Of a DNA stretch of 64,000 nucleotides, positions 1-9,608 are shown piece after piece. A program made the translations under genes and the position numbers. This DNA comes from Nocardioides alkalitolerans DSM 16699 (lineage in GTDB: Bacteria > Actinomycetota > Actinomycetes > Propionibacteriales > Nocardioidaceae). Numbering within the stretch: position 1 is the first letter of the stretch; every line of letters starts with the position of its first letter. The notes beneath the pieces were generated by a model, which saw only the letters and a program-made list of their open reading frames with translations, made no database searches and was not told the origin of the DNA. The stretch covers positions 930,001 to 994,000 of the forward strand of contig NZ_AUFN01000010.1 of the NCBI RefSeq assembly GCF_000426525.1, written 5' to 3'.

Positions 1-324
1 GGTCGCGCCCCCGGTGGTCGGCCGCAGCCGGGCCGTCACCTCGGGGCGGGTCTCGTCGGCGAACGCGGTGCGCAGGAGCGCGGTGGCGAGCACCCCGGTG
101 TTGCGGACGGCACCCAGCAGCTCGTCGTCGCCCACGGGATCGAGGGGCGCGGTGCCGGACGACGCCGGCGGCGGCTCGGGGGGCAGCAGCACGATCGGGA
201 GGTCGGGGCACCGGCGGCGCACCTCGTCCCAGAACGGGTCGCCGGTCCAACCGGTCCGACGCTCGAAGACGAGGGTGGGGCCACCGGGGCCACCGCCACC
301 CGTCGGCACGGTCTGGTTCGTCAT
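1..324 (-). CDS. Hypothetical protein, 3' end cut off by the window
   Basis: The frame is open from an ATG at 324 to the window edge, giving 108 codons with no stop. The start is supported by a perfect AGGAGG ribosome binding site a few bases upstream. The product begins with a glycine/proline-rich stretch of about 16 residues and continues with an acidic, charged region (around WDEVRRRCPDLPIVLLPPEP) that reads like a small soluble cytoplasmic protein. I do not recognise the family and see no signal peptide or membrane segment. It lies downstream of ndk on the same strand, but a strong hairpin between them suggests separate transcription. Codon choice (G/C at third positions) supports this frame over the overlapping plus-strand frame. 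Confidence 0.7.
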   Translation of the reverse strand, partial: MTNQTVPTGGGGPGGPTLVFERRTGWTGDPFWDEVRRRCPDLPIVLLPPEPPPASSGTAPLDPVGDDELLGAVRNTGVLATALLRTAFADETRPEVTARLRPTTGGAT

Positions 325-422
325 CGACGCCTCCTGCGCTCGTCGCCGCACGACCCGGACGGTGCGGCACCGGGAACAGGGGTGCCCGTGGGGAGCACGC
401 CCCAAACGCCCCCGGGAACGAC

Positions 423-461
423 GACGGCCGATCGGCAGCAGGAGGCTGCCGACCGGCCGTC
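423..461 (-). terminator. Terminator hairpin after ndk
   Basis: Two 17-base arms (423-439 and 445-461) pair with one mismatch, around the 5-base loop AGGAG. On the minus-strand transcript the mismatch becomes a G-U wobble. It lies 25 bases past the ndk stop. There is no clear U-tract, which is common in high-GC actinobacteria. Confidence 0.75.
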
Positions 462-485
462 AGGTGGTCGGGGGTGGGACGCGCG

Positions 486-893
486 TCAGAGCGCCGGGAA
501 CCAGAGCGCGATCTCGCGCGCCGCCGACTCCGGGCTGTCGGACCCGTGGACGAGGTTCTCGCGGTTGCTCAGCGAGAGGTCGCCGCGGATGGTGCCGGGG
601 GCCGCCTTGCGTCCGTCGGTCGCACCGTTGAGGGCCCGGACGACCTCGATCGCCTCGTCGCCCTCGAGCACCGCGGCGAGCAGCGGGCCGCTCGTGACGA
701 AGGTGCGCAGCGGGGGGTAGAAGTCGCGGTCGACGTGCTCCGCGTAGTGGGCGTCGGCCTGGGCGGCGTCGATCGTGCGCAGCTCGAGGGCGACGAGCGC
801 GAGGCCCTTGGACTCGAACCGCGAGAGGATCTCGCCGACGAGACCGCGCCGGACGGCGTCGGGCTTCAGCAGGACGAGGGTGCGCTGGGTCAT
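486..893 (-). CDS. ndk: Nucleoside diphosphate kinase
   Basis: Cytoplasmic enzyme that moves the terminal phosphate of ATP to other (d)NDPs through a phosphohistidine. The 135-residue length is typical. The N-terminus [18 protein letters not shown] and the active-site stretch [12 protein letters not shown], with the catalytic histidine near residue 116, identify it clearly. The ATG at 893 lies 22 bases after the DUF4233 gene, so folC, DUF4233 and ndk probably form one operon ending at the hairpin near 440. The same three genes are adjacent in M. tuberculosis (from memory, Rv2447c-Rv2445c). Confidence 0.97.
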   Translation of the reverse strand: MTQRTLVLLKPDAVRRGLVGEILSRFESKGLALVALELRTIDAAQADAHYAEHVDRDFYPPLRTFVTSGPLLAAVLEGDEAIEVVRALNGATDGRKAAPGTIRGDLSLSNRENLVHGSDSPESAAREIALWFPAL

Positions 894-915
894 GCCCGCA
901 GCCTAGCCATCGACG

Positions 916-1407
916 TCAGCCGTCCGCGCGGGAGGCGTCGTACGCCGCCCAGGCCGCGGTGCGCTCGCGGTCGATCTTGCGTCCGAGCAGGTCGGCGCCG
1001 GCCCACAGGGCCGCGAACACCGCGCCGAGGAAGAACATGGCGGGCACGAGGAACCCCGTCGCGACGACGAGGACCTGCAGCACCCAGCTGGCAGTGTAGG
1101 CCCACTCCTTGCGGAGCAGCCCCGAGAGCAGGAGGCACGCGACGCTCAGGCCGACCCCGATCACGACGGCCGTGGTCACGCCGACGTCGGTCAGCTGGAT
1201 GAGGACGGGGGTCACCAGCCCCAGCGCGATGGCCTCGAGGAAGAGGACGGCGGCGCACATGCCGCGGCGCGGGGACTTGTGGCGCTCGGGGTTCTCCGGG
1301 TCGTCCGGGTCGTAGACCACGACCTCGGGGTCCGCGATCGCCTCCCGGCGCCGCCGGGCCCGCTCACGACGCGACTCGCGAGGCGACTCGGGGTGCGGCT
1401 CGGTCAC
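916..1407 (-). CDS. DUF4233 family membrane protein
   Basis: A 163-residue protein of unknown function. Residues 1-45 are hydrophilic and strongly charged (RRERARRRREA, then an acidic run). About four hydrophobic segments follow, e.g. around CAAVLFLEAIALGLVTPVL, TAVVIGVGLSVACLL and VLQVLVVATGFLVPAMFFLG, and the C-terminus is charged. This matches the DUF4233 family, whose members usually sit directly behind folC. Its ATG overlaps the end of folC by 4 bases (ATGA), which indicates translational coupling. The role is unknown; the constant pairing with folC and ndk suggests a housekeeping membrane function. Confidence 0.88.
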   Translation of the reverse strand: MTEPHPESPRESRRERARRRREAIADPEVVVYDPDDPENPERHKSPRRGMCAAVLFLEAIALGLVTPVLIQLTDVGVTTAVVIGVGLSVACLLLSGLLRKEWAYTASWVLQVLVVATGFLVPAMFFLGAVFAALWAGADLLGRKIDRERTAAWAAYDASRADG

Positions 1408-2777
1408 TTGGGGCCTCCCAGCAGCACCCGTGCCTCGCCGACGGTGACGACGGAGCCGGTGACGAGCACGGCGCCCGAGCCGATGGAGCCGCTGCCGGCC
1501 TCGCCGGCCTCCGCGAGCGCCGCCGCCGCGTCGATGGCCTCGGCGAGGTCGGCCGCGACGGTCACGCGGTCCTCGCCGAAGATCGGCACCGCCGCCTGGT
1601 AGAGCGCCCTCGCCGGGAGCGACCGGGGGGTCGAGTTGCGGGTGCAGACGAGGTGCGCCAGGTGGGGCTCGAACGCGGCGAGCAGACCGTCGAGGTCCTT
1701 GTCGGCCATCACGCCGATGACACCGATGACGGGCGAGAACGTGAAGGAGTCCTCGAGCGCCGCCGCCGTGGCCTCGGCGCCGGCCGGGTTGTGGGCGGCG
1801 TCGAGCAGGATCGTGGGGCTGCGGCGCACGATCTCGAGGCGGCCCGGCGAGGTCGTCTCGCCGAACGCGGCGCGCACGAGGTCGTCGTCGAGCGGACGGT
1901 CACCGGCCAGGGCCTCGACCGCGGCCAGCGCGACGGCGGCGTTCTGGGCCTGGTGGGCGCCGTACAGCGGCAGGAACAGCTCGGAGTAGGTGCCGCGCAG
2001 CCCCCGGAGCGTGACGACCTGCCCGCCCACGGCCGGGGCCCGGGTGACGACGCCGAAGTCGACGCCCTCGGCGACGACGGTCGCGCCCACCTCGGCCGCA
2101 CGGCGCAGGAGCACCTCGGCCACCGCGTCCTCCTGCGAGGCCAGCACGACGGTGGAGCCGGGCTTGATGATGCCCGCCTTCTCCTCCGCGATCGCCGTCG
2201 AGGAGTCGCCCAGGTAGGCGGCGTGGTCCATCGTCACGGGCAGCACGACGGCGACGTCGCCGTCGGCCACGTTGGTGGCGTCCCACGAGCCGCCCATGCC
2301 CACCTCGACGACGGCCACGTCGACCGGGGTGTCGGCGAACACCGCGAACGCCATGCCGACGACGGTCTCGAAGAAGGAGAGCGGGTGGGGCTGGTCGGCG
2401 TCGACGAGGTGCGTGTAGGGCGCCACGTCGTTGAAGGCGCGCACGAAGGCCTCGTCGGAGAGGGGGGCGCCGTCGATGCTGATCCGCTCGCTCATCTTCT
2501 CGACGTGGGGGCTGGTGAAGCGGCCCGTGCGCAGGTCGAGGGAGCGGAGCAGGAGGTCGATCATCCGGGCCGTGGACGTCTTGCCGTTCGTGCCGGTCAG
2601 GTGCACGACCTGGTAGGCCCGCTGGGGGTCGCCCAGGAGCTCGGTGAACGCGGCGATGCGGTCGAGCGAGGGCTCCAGCCGGGTCTCGGGCCACCGGGAC
2701 AGCAGGGCGTCCTCGACCTCGGCGAACGTGCGGGCGGGCCGTGCCTGGGGGGTGGTCCCCGGATCGAAGTCAGTCAT
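1404..2777 (-). CDS. folC: Folylpolyglutamate synthase / dihydrofolate synthase
   Basis: Mur-ligase superfamily enzyme that adds glutamate to dihydropteroate and folates. The 457-residue length fits FolC. The P-loop HLTGTNGKTSTARMI lies near residue 60, followed by TSPHVEKMSERI, the metal-site helix VEVGMGGSWDATN and the C-terminal domain motif LDAAHNPAGAEA. The ATG at 2777 is chosen because the alignable region starts soon after it. The gene is first in the minus-strand run folC-DUF4233-ndk and overlaps the next gene by 4 bases. A hairpin and short repeats separate it from wrbA upstream. Confidence 0.96.
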   Translation of the reverse strand: MTDFDPGTTPQARPARTFAEVEDALLSRWPETRLEPSLDRIAAFTELLGDPQRAYQVVHLTGTNGKTSTARMIDLLLRSLDLRTGRFTSPHVEKMSERISIDGAPLSDEAFVRAFNDVAPYTHLVDADQPHPLSFFETVVGMAFAVFADTPVDVAVVEVGMGGSWDATNVADGDVAVVLPVTMDHAAYLGDSSTAIAEEKAGIIKPGSTVVLASQEDAVAEVLLRRAAEVGATVVAEGVDFGVVTRAPAVGGQVVTLRGLRGTYSELFLPLYGAHQAQNAAVALAAVEALAGDRPLDDDLVRAAFGETTSPGRLEIVRRSPTILLDAAHNPAGAEATAAALEDSFTFSPVIGVIGVMADKDLDGLLAAFEPHLAHLVCTRNSTPRSLPARALYQAAVPIFGEDRVTVAADLAEAIDAAAALAEAGEAGSGSIGSGAVLVTGSVVTVGEARVLLGGPK

Positions 2778-2816
2778 CGCACGGCCGAGTCTAGGGCCGC
2801 GCCGCAGCAGCCGCCG

Positions 2817-2860
2817 ACACGGCCGGGGCGGGGTCGTGAGGACCCCGCGCCCGGCCCGTG
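2817..2860 (-). terminator. Terminator hairpin after wrbA
   Basis: Arms of roughly 20 bases on each side of the loop GTGAG (2836-2840) pair with a single-base bulge; the core is GCGGGGTC with GACCCCGC. It lies between the wrbA stop and the folC start, so it probably ends wrbA transcription. This is partly inference because folC is on the same strand. Confidence 0.6.
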
Positions 2861-2874
2861 CCGGCCGCCACGTC

Positions 2875-2925
2875 GCGATGGATCAAGCGTCGAGGTGGAT
2901 CAGGCGTCGAGGTGGATCAGGCGTC
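2875..2925. repeat. 17-bp tandem repeat across the wrbA stop codon
   Basis: Three head-to-tail 17-base units: 2875-2891 (imperfect), 2892-2908 and 2909-2925 (identical, GAGGTGGATCAGGCGTC). Read on the minus strand, each perfect unit carries the last wrbA codons and its TGA. The gene end including the stop has therefore been copied downstream. The first unit differs at three positions. Confidence 0.9.
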
Positions 2926-3540
2926 GTCGCGGCTGGCGCCGTTGCCGCCGGCCTCGAGGCGGCGCGAGATCGCGGCCGCACGGTTGACGAGGTGGTCGAG
3001 CGCGGCGAGGTCGTTCTCGTCGAGCTCGGTGGAGGCGCCGGTGACCTTGGCGACGCCGTACGGGTTGCCGTCGTTGAACTTCAGCGGGTCGGTGTAGCCG
3101 GGGGCCACGACGATGCCGCCGAAGTGGAAGAACGACGTGTAGAGGCTGAGCAGCGTCGACTCCTGGCCGCCGTGCGCGGTCTGGCTGGCGGTGAAGCCGG
3201 CGTAGACCTTGTCGGCGAGCTTGCCGGCGCCCCACAGCGGGCCGAGCGTGTCGATGTAGGCCTGCAGCTGGCTGGCGACGTGGCCGTAGCGCGTCGGCGA
3301 CCCGAAGAGCGCGACGTCGGCCCAGTCGAGGTCGTCGGGCGTGGCCACGGGCTCGTCGGCCACGTCGCGGCGGTGCTGGGCCCACGCGTCCTGGCTCGCG
3401 ACGGCCTCGTCCGGCGCGATCTCGGCGACGTGGCGCAGGCGCACGTCCGCGCCGCCCGCCTCCGCCGTCTCCGCGAGGCGCCGGGCCATCGCGTCGACGG
3501 TGCCGGTCGAGGAGTAGTAGATGATCGCGATCTTCGTCAT
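2917..3540 (-). CDS. wrbA: WrbA-type NAD(P)H:quinone oxidoreductase
   Basis: Flavodoxin-fold FMN enzyme that reduces quinones by two electrons and so avoids semiquinone radicals. The 207-residue length is typical. The FMN phosphate loop YYSSTGTVDAMA is at the N-terminus, GSPTRYGHVASQLQAYID near residues 80-100, and the flavin-contacting GFTASQTAHGGQESTLLS near 115-135, all diagnostic of WrbA. The gene is divergent from valS across about 180 bases and appears to be transcribed alone. The final codons and stop are tandemly repeated downstream. No regulatory site could be recognised in the shared promoter region. Confidence 0.93.
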   Translation of the reverse strand: MTKIAIIYYSSTGTVDAMARRLAETAEAGGADVRLRHVAEIAPDEAVASQDAWAQHRRDVADEPVATPDDLDWADVALFGSPTRYGHVASQLQAYIDTLGPLWGAGKLADKVYAGFTASQTAHGGQESTLLSLYTSFFHFGGIVVAPGYTDPLKFNDGNPYGVAKVTGASTELDENDLAALDHLVNRAAAISRRLEAGGNGASRDDA

Positions 3541-3723
3541 GGGGCCTCCAGAGGTCCGGGAACGGTCGGGGAACGGGTCGTGGTCGAACGTAACGACGTG
3601 TCCCTGAGGTGCCCGTGCGTCACGCCTGCACCCTCACCCGTGGGGAGGTGACGCCCGACGGCCCACCTCACGTGCGACGACGCGCTTTCGCGGGTGGCAG
3701 TCACCTTTCGTAACATGCCCCCC

Positions 3724-6348
3724 ATGACCGAGACCCAGAACACCGAGCAGTCCCCGACGACGCCAGAGCGCGCGGCTGTCGTCGTACCGGACAAGCCGGC
3801 GCTCGAGGGCCTCGAGTCCCGCTGGTCGCAGCAGTGGAAGGCCGACGACACCTACGCCTTCGACCGCACCCGCCCGCGGGCGGAGGTCTACTCCATCGAC
3901 ACCCCGCCGCCGACCGTCTCCGGCTCGCTCCACGTCGGCCACGTCTTCTCCTACACCCACACCGACCTGGTGGCCCGCTACCAGCGGATGCAGGGCAAGA
4001 CCGTCTTCTACCCCATGGGCTGGGACGACAACGGCCTGCCGACCGAGCGTCGCGTGCAGAACTACTACGGCGTGCGCTGCGACCCGTCGCTGCCCTTCGA
4101 TCCCGACTTCACGCCGCCGGAGAAGCCGGACCCGAAGCGCCAGGTCTCGATCAGCCGCCCCAACTTCATCGCGCTGTGCGCCACGCTCGTCGAGGAGGAC
4201 GAGAAGGTCTTCGAGTCGCTGTGGCGCACGCTCGGCCTCTCGGTCGACTGGTCGCAGCAGTACACGACGATCGGCACCAAGGCGCAGACCGCCAGCCAGC
4301 GCGCCTTCCTGCGCAACCACGCGCGCGGCGAGGCCTACCTGCAGGAGGCGCCCACGCTCTGGGACGTCACCTTCCAGACCGCGGTCGCCCAGGCCGAGCT
4401 CGAGGCCCGCGAGTACCCGGGCGCCTACCACCGGGTCGCCTACCGCAAGCCCGACGGCACCCCCCTGTACGTCGAGACCACCCGCCCCGAGCTGGTCGTC
4501 TCCGCGGTGGCGCTGATCGCGCACCCCGACGACGAGCGGTACGCCGGCCTCTTCGGCACCACCGTCACCTCGCCGGTGTTCGGCGTCGAGATCCCCGTGC
4601 TGGCCCACCCCGCCGCCGAGCCCGACAAGGGCGCCGGCATCGCGATGTGCTGCACCTTCGGCGACCTCACCGACGTCACCTGGTGGCGCGAGCTGCAGCT
4701 GCCGGTGCGCACCGTGATCGGCCGCGACGGCCGCTTCCTGCGCGACGTGCCGGAGTGGCTGACCAGCGACGCCGCGCGGGCGGCGTACGAGGAGCTCGCC
4801 GGCAAGACCGTCCACTCCGCCCGCGAGACCACCGTCGCCAAGCTCGTCGAGGCCGGCGACCTCGACGGCGACCCCCGCCCGACGCAGCGCATGGCGAACT
4901 TCTACGAGAAGGGCGACAAGCCGCTCGAGATCGTGGCGACCCGGCAGTGGTACATCCGCAACGGCGGCCGCGACGCCGGCCTGCGCCGCGAGCTGCAGGA
5001 CCGCGCCGACGAGATCACGTGGGTGCCCACCCACATGAAGCACCGCTACGACAACTGGGTCGGCGGGCTCAACGGCGACTGGCTCGTCTCGCGCCAGCGG
5101 TTCTTCGGCATCCCGTTCCCGGTCTGGTACCCGCTCGACGACGACGGCCAGCCCGACTACGAGCACCCGCTCGTGGCCAGCGAGGCCGAGCTGCCGGTCG
5201 ACCCGTCGACCGACGCGCCCCGCGGGTACGACGAGAGCCGCCGCGGCCAGGCGGGCGGCTTCATCGGCGACCCCGACGTCATGGACACGTGGGCCACCTC
5301 GTCGCTCACGCCGCAGATCGCCGGCGGCTGGGAGTCCGACCCCGACCTCTTCGCCCGGGTGTTCCCGATGGACCTCTGCACCCAGGGCCACGACATCATC
5401 CGCACCTGGCTGTTCTCCCGCGTGGTGCGGGCGCACTACGAGTCGGGCACGGCGCCCTGGACCCACGCGCTGCTGTCGGGCTGGGTGCTGGACCCGGACC
5501 GCAAGAAGATGTCGAAGTCCAAGGGCAACGTCGTCGTCCCGACCGAGATCCTCGAGAAGTACGGCGCGGACGCCGTCCGCTGGCGTGCCGCGATGGCCCG
5601 CCCCGGCCTCGACTCGCCCTTCGACGAGACCCAGATGAAGGTCGGCCGTCGTCTCGCGATGAAGGTGCTGAACGCGTCGAAGTTCGTCATCGGCGGCGTG
5701 CAGGCCACCGAGCTGAACCGCTTCGAGGTCTCCGAGGCCGTCGACTGCGCGATGCTCGGCCTGCTCCGCGAGACCGTCGCCAAGGCCACCGACGCGTTCG
5801 AGGCCTACGACTACACGACGGCGCTCGAGGCCATCGAGAAGACGTTCTGGGAGTTCTGCGACGACTACCTCGAGCTCGTCAAGGAGCGCGCGTACGCGAC
5901 CGGCACCGAGGCCTCCGCCTCCGCCCGGGCGACGCTGGCGATCGCGCTGCACGTGCAGCTGCGGCTGCTTGCGCCGTTCCTGCCGTACGTCACCGAGGAG
6001 GTCTGGTCGTGGTGGCAGGAGGGCTCGGTGCACCACGCCGCCTGGCCCGTCGAGGCCGACCTCGGCTCCGCGGCCGCCGCCTCCCCCGCCACCCTGCGCG
6101 CGATCTCGAAGGCGCTCGCGGGCGTGCGCGGCGTGAAGTCGCAGGCCAAGGTCAAGATGCGCACGGAGGTCACCCGCGCGGTCGTCACCGGCCCCGAGGC
6201 GGAGATCCGGGCCGCCGAGGCCGCTGCCCCCGACCTGCGGGCCGCGGGCGCCGTCACCGGTGAGCTGGAGTTCGTCGTCGCCGCCGACGCGACCGAGCTC
6301 AGCGTCGCGGCGGACCTCGCCGCCCCCGAGGCGCCGACCGAGGGCTGA
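3724..6348 (+). CDS. valS: Valyl-tRNA synthetase
   Basis: Class I synthetase that charges tRNA-Val; about 874 residues from the chosen start. The HIGH-type signature [15 protein letters not shown] lies near residue 60 and KMSKSKGN near 600. An editing domain lies between them and a tRNA-binding C-terminal domain follows. Stretches such as [21 protein letters not shown] resemble the archaeal-like (type 2) ValRS used by many actinobacteria. The ATG at 3724 begins a non-conserved leader, [10 protein letters not shown]. No ribosome binding site is visible, and ATG 3715 or GTG 3694 are possible starts. The gene stands alone, divergent from wrbA and convergent with clpX. It is followed by a strong hairpin. 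Confidence 0.96.
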   Translation: MTETQNTEQSPTTPERAAVVVPDKPALEGLESRWSQQWKADDTYAFDRTRPRAEVYSIDTPPPTVSGSLHVGHVFSYTHTDLVARYQRMQGKTVFYPMGWDDNGLPTERRVQNYYGVRCDPSLPFDPDFTPPEKPDPKRQVSISRPNFIALCATLVEEDEKVFESLWRTLGLSVDWSQQYTTIGTKAQTASQRAFLRNHARGEAYLQEAPTLWDVTFQTAVAQAELEAREYPGAYHRVAYRKPDGTPLYVETTRPELVVSAVALIAHPDDERYAGLFGTTVTSPVFGVEIPVLAHPAAEPDKGAGIAMCCTFGDLTDVTWWRELQLPVRTVIGRDGRFLRDVPEWLTSDAARAAYEELAGKTVHSARETTVAKLVEAGDLDGDPRPTQRMANFYEKGDKPLEIVATRQWYIRNGGRDAGLRRELQDRADEITWVPTHMKHRYDNWVGGLNGDWLVSRQRFFGIPFPVWYPLDDDGQPDYEHPLVASEAELPVDPSTDAPRGYDESRRGQAGGFIGDPDVMDTWATSSLTPQIAGGWESDPDLFARVFPMDLCTQGHDIIRTWLFSRVVRAHYESGTAPWTHALLSGWVLDPDRKKMSKSKGNVVVPTEILEKYGADAVRWRAAMARPGLDSPFDETQMKVGRRLAMKVLNASKFVIGGVQATELNRFEVSEAVDCAMLGLLRETVAKATDAFEAYDYTTALEAIEKTFWEFCDDYLELVKERAYATGTEASASARATLAIALHVQLRLLAPFLPYVTEEVWSWWQEGSVHHAAWPVEADLGSAAAASPATLRAISKALAGVRGVKSQAKVKMRTEVTRAVVTGPEAEIRAAEAAAPDLRAAGAVTGELEFVVAADATELSVAADLAAPEAPTEG

Positions 6349-6385
6349 CACCCCGCCGTACGGCGCCCACCCGCGTCGTACGCAC

Positions 6386-6434
6386 GCACCACCTCCGCGA
6401 GCCGGGTCCTTCGGGGCCCGGCTCGTGGTGGTGC
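6386..6434 (+). terminator. Terminator hairpin after valS
   Basis: Outer arms GCACCACC (6386-6393) and GGTGGTGC (6427-6434) pair. Inside them CGAGCCGGG pairs with CCCGGCTCG around a TCCTTCGG-type loop. It begins 38 bases past the valS stop. Confidence 0.75.
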
Positions 6435-6448
6435 GGGACCCGGGGCGT

Positions 6449-6494
6449 GACGTCATCCGGACCGCGCTCCCCGCACCACCATCCGGATGACGTC
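6449..6494. repeat. 13-bp inverted repeat between valS and clpX
   Basis: Perfect arms GACGTCATCCGGA (6449-6461) and TCCGGATGACGTC (6482-6494) are separated by 20 bases. It is the first of three extra palindromes in the 410-base gap 6349-6758. That gap contains no convincing gene. Confidence 0.85.
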
Positions 6495-6518
6495 CCGCTC
6501 GGCTCGCGGCGGTCGGTG

Positions 6519-6574
6519 GTCCGTGACGATCTGCCGCCCTCCCCCGGCGTGTCGCACGGCAGGTCGTCACGGAC
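6519..6574. repeat. 18-bp inverted repeat (related copy A)
   Basis: The arm GTCCGTGACGATCTGCCG (6519-6536) pairs with 6557-6574 with a single G-U type mismatch across a 20-base loop. Its arms resemble those of the next palindrome: GTCCGTGACGA against GTCCCTGACGA. This indicates diverged copies of one element. Confidence 0.85.
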
Positions 6575-6591
6575 TATCCCGACCCCGCGAG

Positions 6592-6652
6592 GTAGTCCCT
6601 GACGAACCGGTCGCCACCGGGCCGCCCGGACGACCACGTCGTCAGGGACTAC
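6592..6652. repeat. 14-bp inverted repeat (related copy B)
   Basis: Perfect arms GTAGTCCCTGACGA (6592-6605) and TCGTCAGGGACTAC (6639-6652) enclose 33 bases. Both arms match copy A closely, so this looks like an old tandem duplication of a hairpin element rather than a second independent terminator. Confidence 0.85.
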
Positions 6653-6690
6653 CCGGGTGGGTCGTCGGACGTCCACCCCGGCGTACGACA

Positions 6691-6721
6691 AGAGCCGGCC
6701 CCCGCGGTGGGGACCGGCTCT
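6691..6721 (-). terminator. Terminator hairpin after clpX
   Basis: AGAGCCGG (6691-6698) pairs with CCGGCTCT (6714-6721), and inner C and G runs extend the stem around GCGGT. It lies 38 bases past the clpX stop on the minus strand. Confidence 0.7.
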
Positions 6722-6758
6722 CGGTCGTCGGCTCAGGCCGTGCGGCGCGCGTGGCGCG

Positions 6759-8039
<1,281 letters not shown>

Positions 8040-8242
8040 GGGTGATCATCCTCCGGTCTCGTCGACGCGCGGTGGCGTCGGACGGTCGTGCGTCGAACAG
8101 GTGCGGCTCACCGGCCGCGGGAGCGGCCGACGCCGTGCGGTGCCGGCCCGATCCGCATCCCGGACGGTACCCCGTGACGACCCGCTGCGCGGGCCGACAC
8201 GGGGCGCCGAACCAAGAACCAGGACGACACCAGCAGGTTCGC

Positions 8243-8848
8243 TCAGACGAGGAGCGAGGTCTTGCGGGAGTCGAGGACCCCGTCGATCAGGCCGTACTCG
8301 AGGGCCGCCTCGGCGGTGAGGATCTTGTCGCGCTCGATGTCGCGGCTGACCTCCTCGCGGTCCTTGCCGGAGTGCTCCGAGATCATCGTCTCGAGCAGCT
8401 CGCGCATGCGCAGGATCTCGTTCGCCTGGATCTCGATGTCGGAGGTCTGGCCGAACGTGCCCTCGGTGTAGGGCTGGTGGATCAGGATGCGGCTGTTCGG
8501 GAGCGCGAGACGCTTGCCCGGCGCGCCGGCGGCGAGCAGGATCGCCGCGGCCGAGGCCGCCTGGCCCAGGCACACCGTCTGCACGTCGGGCTTGATGAAG
8601 CGCATCGTGTCGTAGATCGCGGTCAGCGCGGTGAACGAGCCACCGGGGCTGTTGATGTAGATCTGGATGTCCTGGTCGGGGTTCATCGACTCCAGGCAGA
8701 GCAGCTGCGCCATGACGGCGTTCGCGACGTCGTCGGAGATCGGCGTGCCGAGGAAGATGATGCGGTCCTCGAAGAGCTTGCCGTAGGGGTCGATGCGGCG
8801 GAACCCGTAGGAGGTCCGCTCCTCCCACTGCGGGATGTAGTAGTTCAT
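8243..8848 (-). CDS. clpP2: ATP-dependent Clp protease proteolytic subunit ClpP2
   Basis: Serine peptidase subunit that forms the mixed ClpP1P2 chamber in actinobacteria; 201 residues. The nucleophile serine is S99 in GQAASAAAI and the catalytic histidine is H124 in LIHQPY. The INSPGGS strand and the DIE/DKI region around the catalytic aspartate are also present. ATG 8848 (MNYYIPQWEERTS) is chosen because GAGAGG lies upstream and the longer frame overlaps the end of clpP1. It starts 14 bases after the clpP1 stop, so the two are certainly co-transcribed, which gives near-equal amounts of both subunits. Confidence 0.96.
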   Translation of the reverse strand: MNYYIPQWEERTSYGFRRIDPYGKLFEDRIIFLGTPISDDVANAVMAQLLCLESMNPDQDIQIYINSPGGSFTALTAIYDTMRFIKPDVQTVCLGQAASAAAILLAAGAPGKRLALPNSRILIHQPYTEGTFGQTSDIEIQANEILRMRELLETMISEHSGKDREEVSRDIERDKILTAEAALEYGLIDGVLDSRKTSLLV

Positions 8849-8862
8849 GTCGTCTCGACCTC

Positions 8863-9486
8863 TCAGTCCTGGGTGTGGGCCGGACGGCCCTCGTCGGCGG
8901 CCTCGCGGGCGCTGCGGACGACCTTGTCGACCAGGCCGTACTCCAGCGCCTGCTGCGCCGTGAACCACCGGTCGCGGTCGGCGTCGGTCGTGACCTGCTC
9001 GATCGTCTGGCCGGTGTGCTCGGCGATGAGCTCGAGCAGCACCTTCTTGATGTGCAGCGACTGCTGGGCCTGGATCTTGATGTCGGAGGCCGAGCCGCCC
9101 ATGCCGGACGAAGGCTGGTGCATCATGATGCGCGCGTGCGGCAGGGCGTAGCGCTTGCCCTTGGCGCCGGCGCAGAGCAGGAACTGCCCCATCGAGGCCG
9201 CGAGGCCCATGCCGACGGTCGCCACGTCGTTCGGGATGTAGTTCATCGTGTCGTAGATCGCCATGCCGGCGTCGACGGAGCCACCGGGCGAGTTGATGTG
9301 GAGGAAGATGTCAGCCTCCGGGTCCTCCGCCGACAGCAGCAGCAGCTGGGCGCAGATCGCGTTGGCGTTCTGGTCGCGGACCTCGGAACCGAGGAACACG
9401 ATCCGCTCGCGCAGCAGACGCGAGTAGATGTGGTCGTCGAGCGGGTTGAAGCCCCCGGCACCGTTCATCTGTGGGTTCTGGTTCAC
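8863..9486 (-). CDS. clpP1: ATP-dependent Clp protease proteolytic subunit ClpP1
   Basis: Partner serine peptidase of ClpP2. The catalytic serine is S98 in GLAASMGQF and the histidine H123 in MMHQPSSG, with [11 protein letters not shown] before them and [16 protein letters not shown] near the C-terminus. Length is 207 residues if the GTG at 9486 is used. That GTG has a GGCGG sequence upstream. The in-frame ATG at 9468 ([13 protein letters not shown]) is an alternative and lacks a visible site. The tail ends EGRPAHTQD. In M. tuberculosis the upstream neighbour is tig; here the secretion locus lies between them. A possible ClgR operator lies upstream at 9537-9554. Confidence 0.94.
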   Translation of the reverse strand: MNQNPQMNGAGGFNPLDDHIYSRLLRERIVFLGSEVRDQNANAICAQLLLLSAEDPEADIFLHINSPGGSVDAGMAIYDTMNYIPNDVATVGMGLAASMGQFLLCAGAKGKRYALPHARIMMHQPSSGMGGSASDIKIQAQQSLHIKKVLLELIAEHTGQTIEQVTTDADRDRWFTAQQALEYGLVDKVVRSAREAADEGRPAHTQD

Positions 9487-9536
9487 GTCGGCGACAGTAG
9501 CCGCCACGACGGACAGTTCCACGGGTATCCCGGCCC

Positions 9537-9554
9537 TGTTCGCCAACAGCGGAT
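9537..9554 (-). promoter_or_regulatory. Possible ClgR operator upstream of clpP1P2
   Basis: CGCCAACAGCG (9541-9551), i.e. CGC-N5-GCG flanked by TGTT, fits most positions of the ClgR consensus that I recall from corynebacteria and streptomycetes (WNNWCGCYNANRGCGWWS). It misses in the 3' flank. It lies about 50 bases before the clpP1 start, where an activator of clpP1P2 would bind. Only a sequence match supports it. Confidence 0.4.
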
Positions 9555-9608
9555 TCTCCGGGCCCCGGCCGACCCCCGCCGACCCCCACAGCGCCCCGCC
9601 CGGCGCGC

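Noticed and set aside
3634..6570. 978-codon open frame antisense to valS
   Set aside because: Composition is the Gly/Arg/Val/Asp-rich shadow expected opposite a GC-rich gene; valS is unmistakable on the other strand.
8040..8242. Hidden gene or riboswitch between clpP2 and clpX
   Set aside because: No frame with coding character and no recognisable RNA fold; only short GC-rich pairings.
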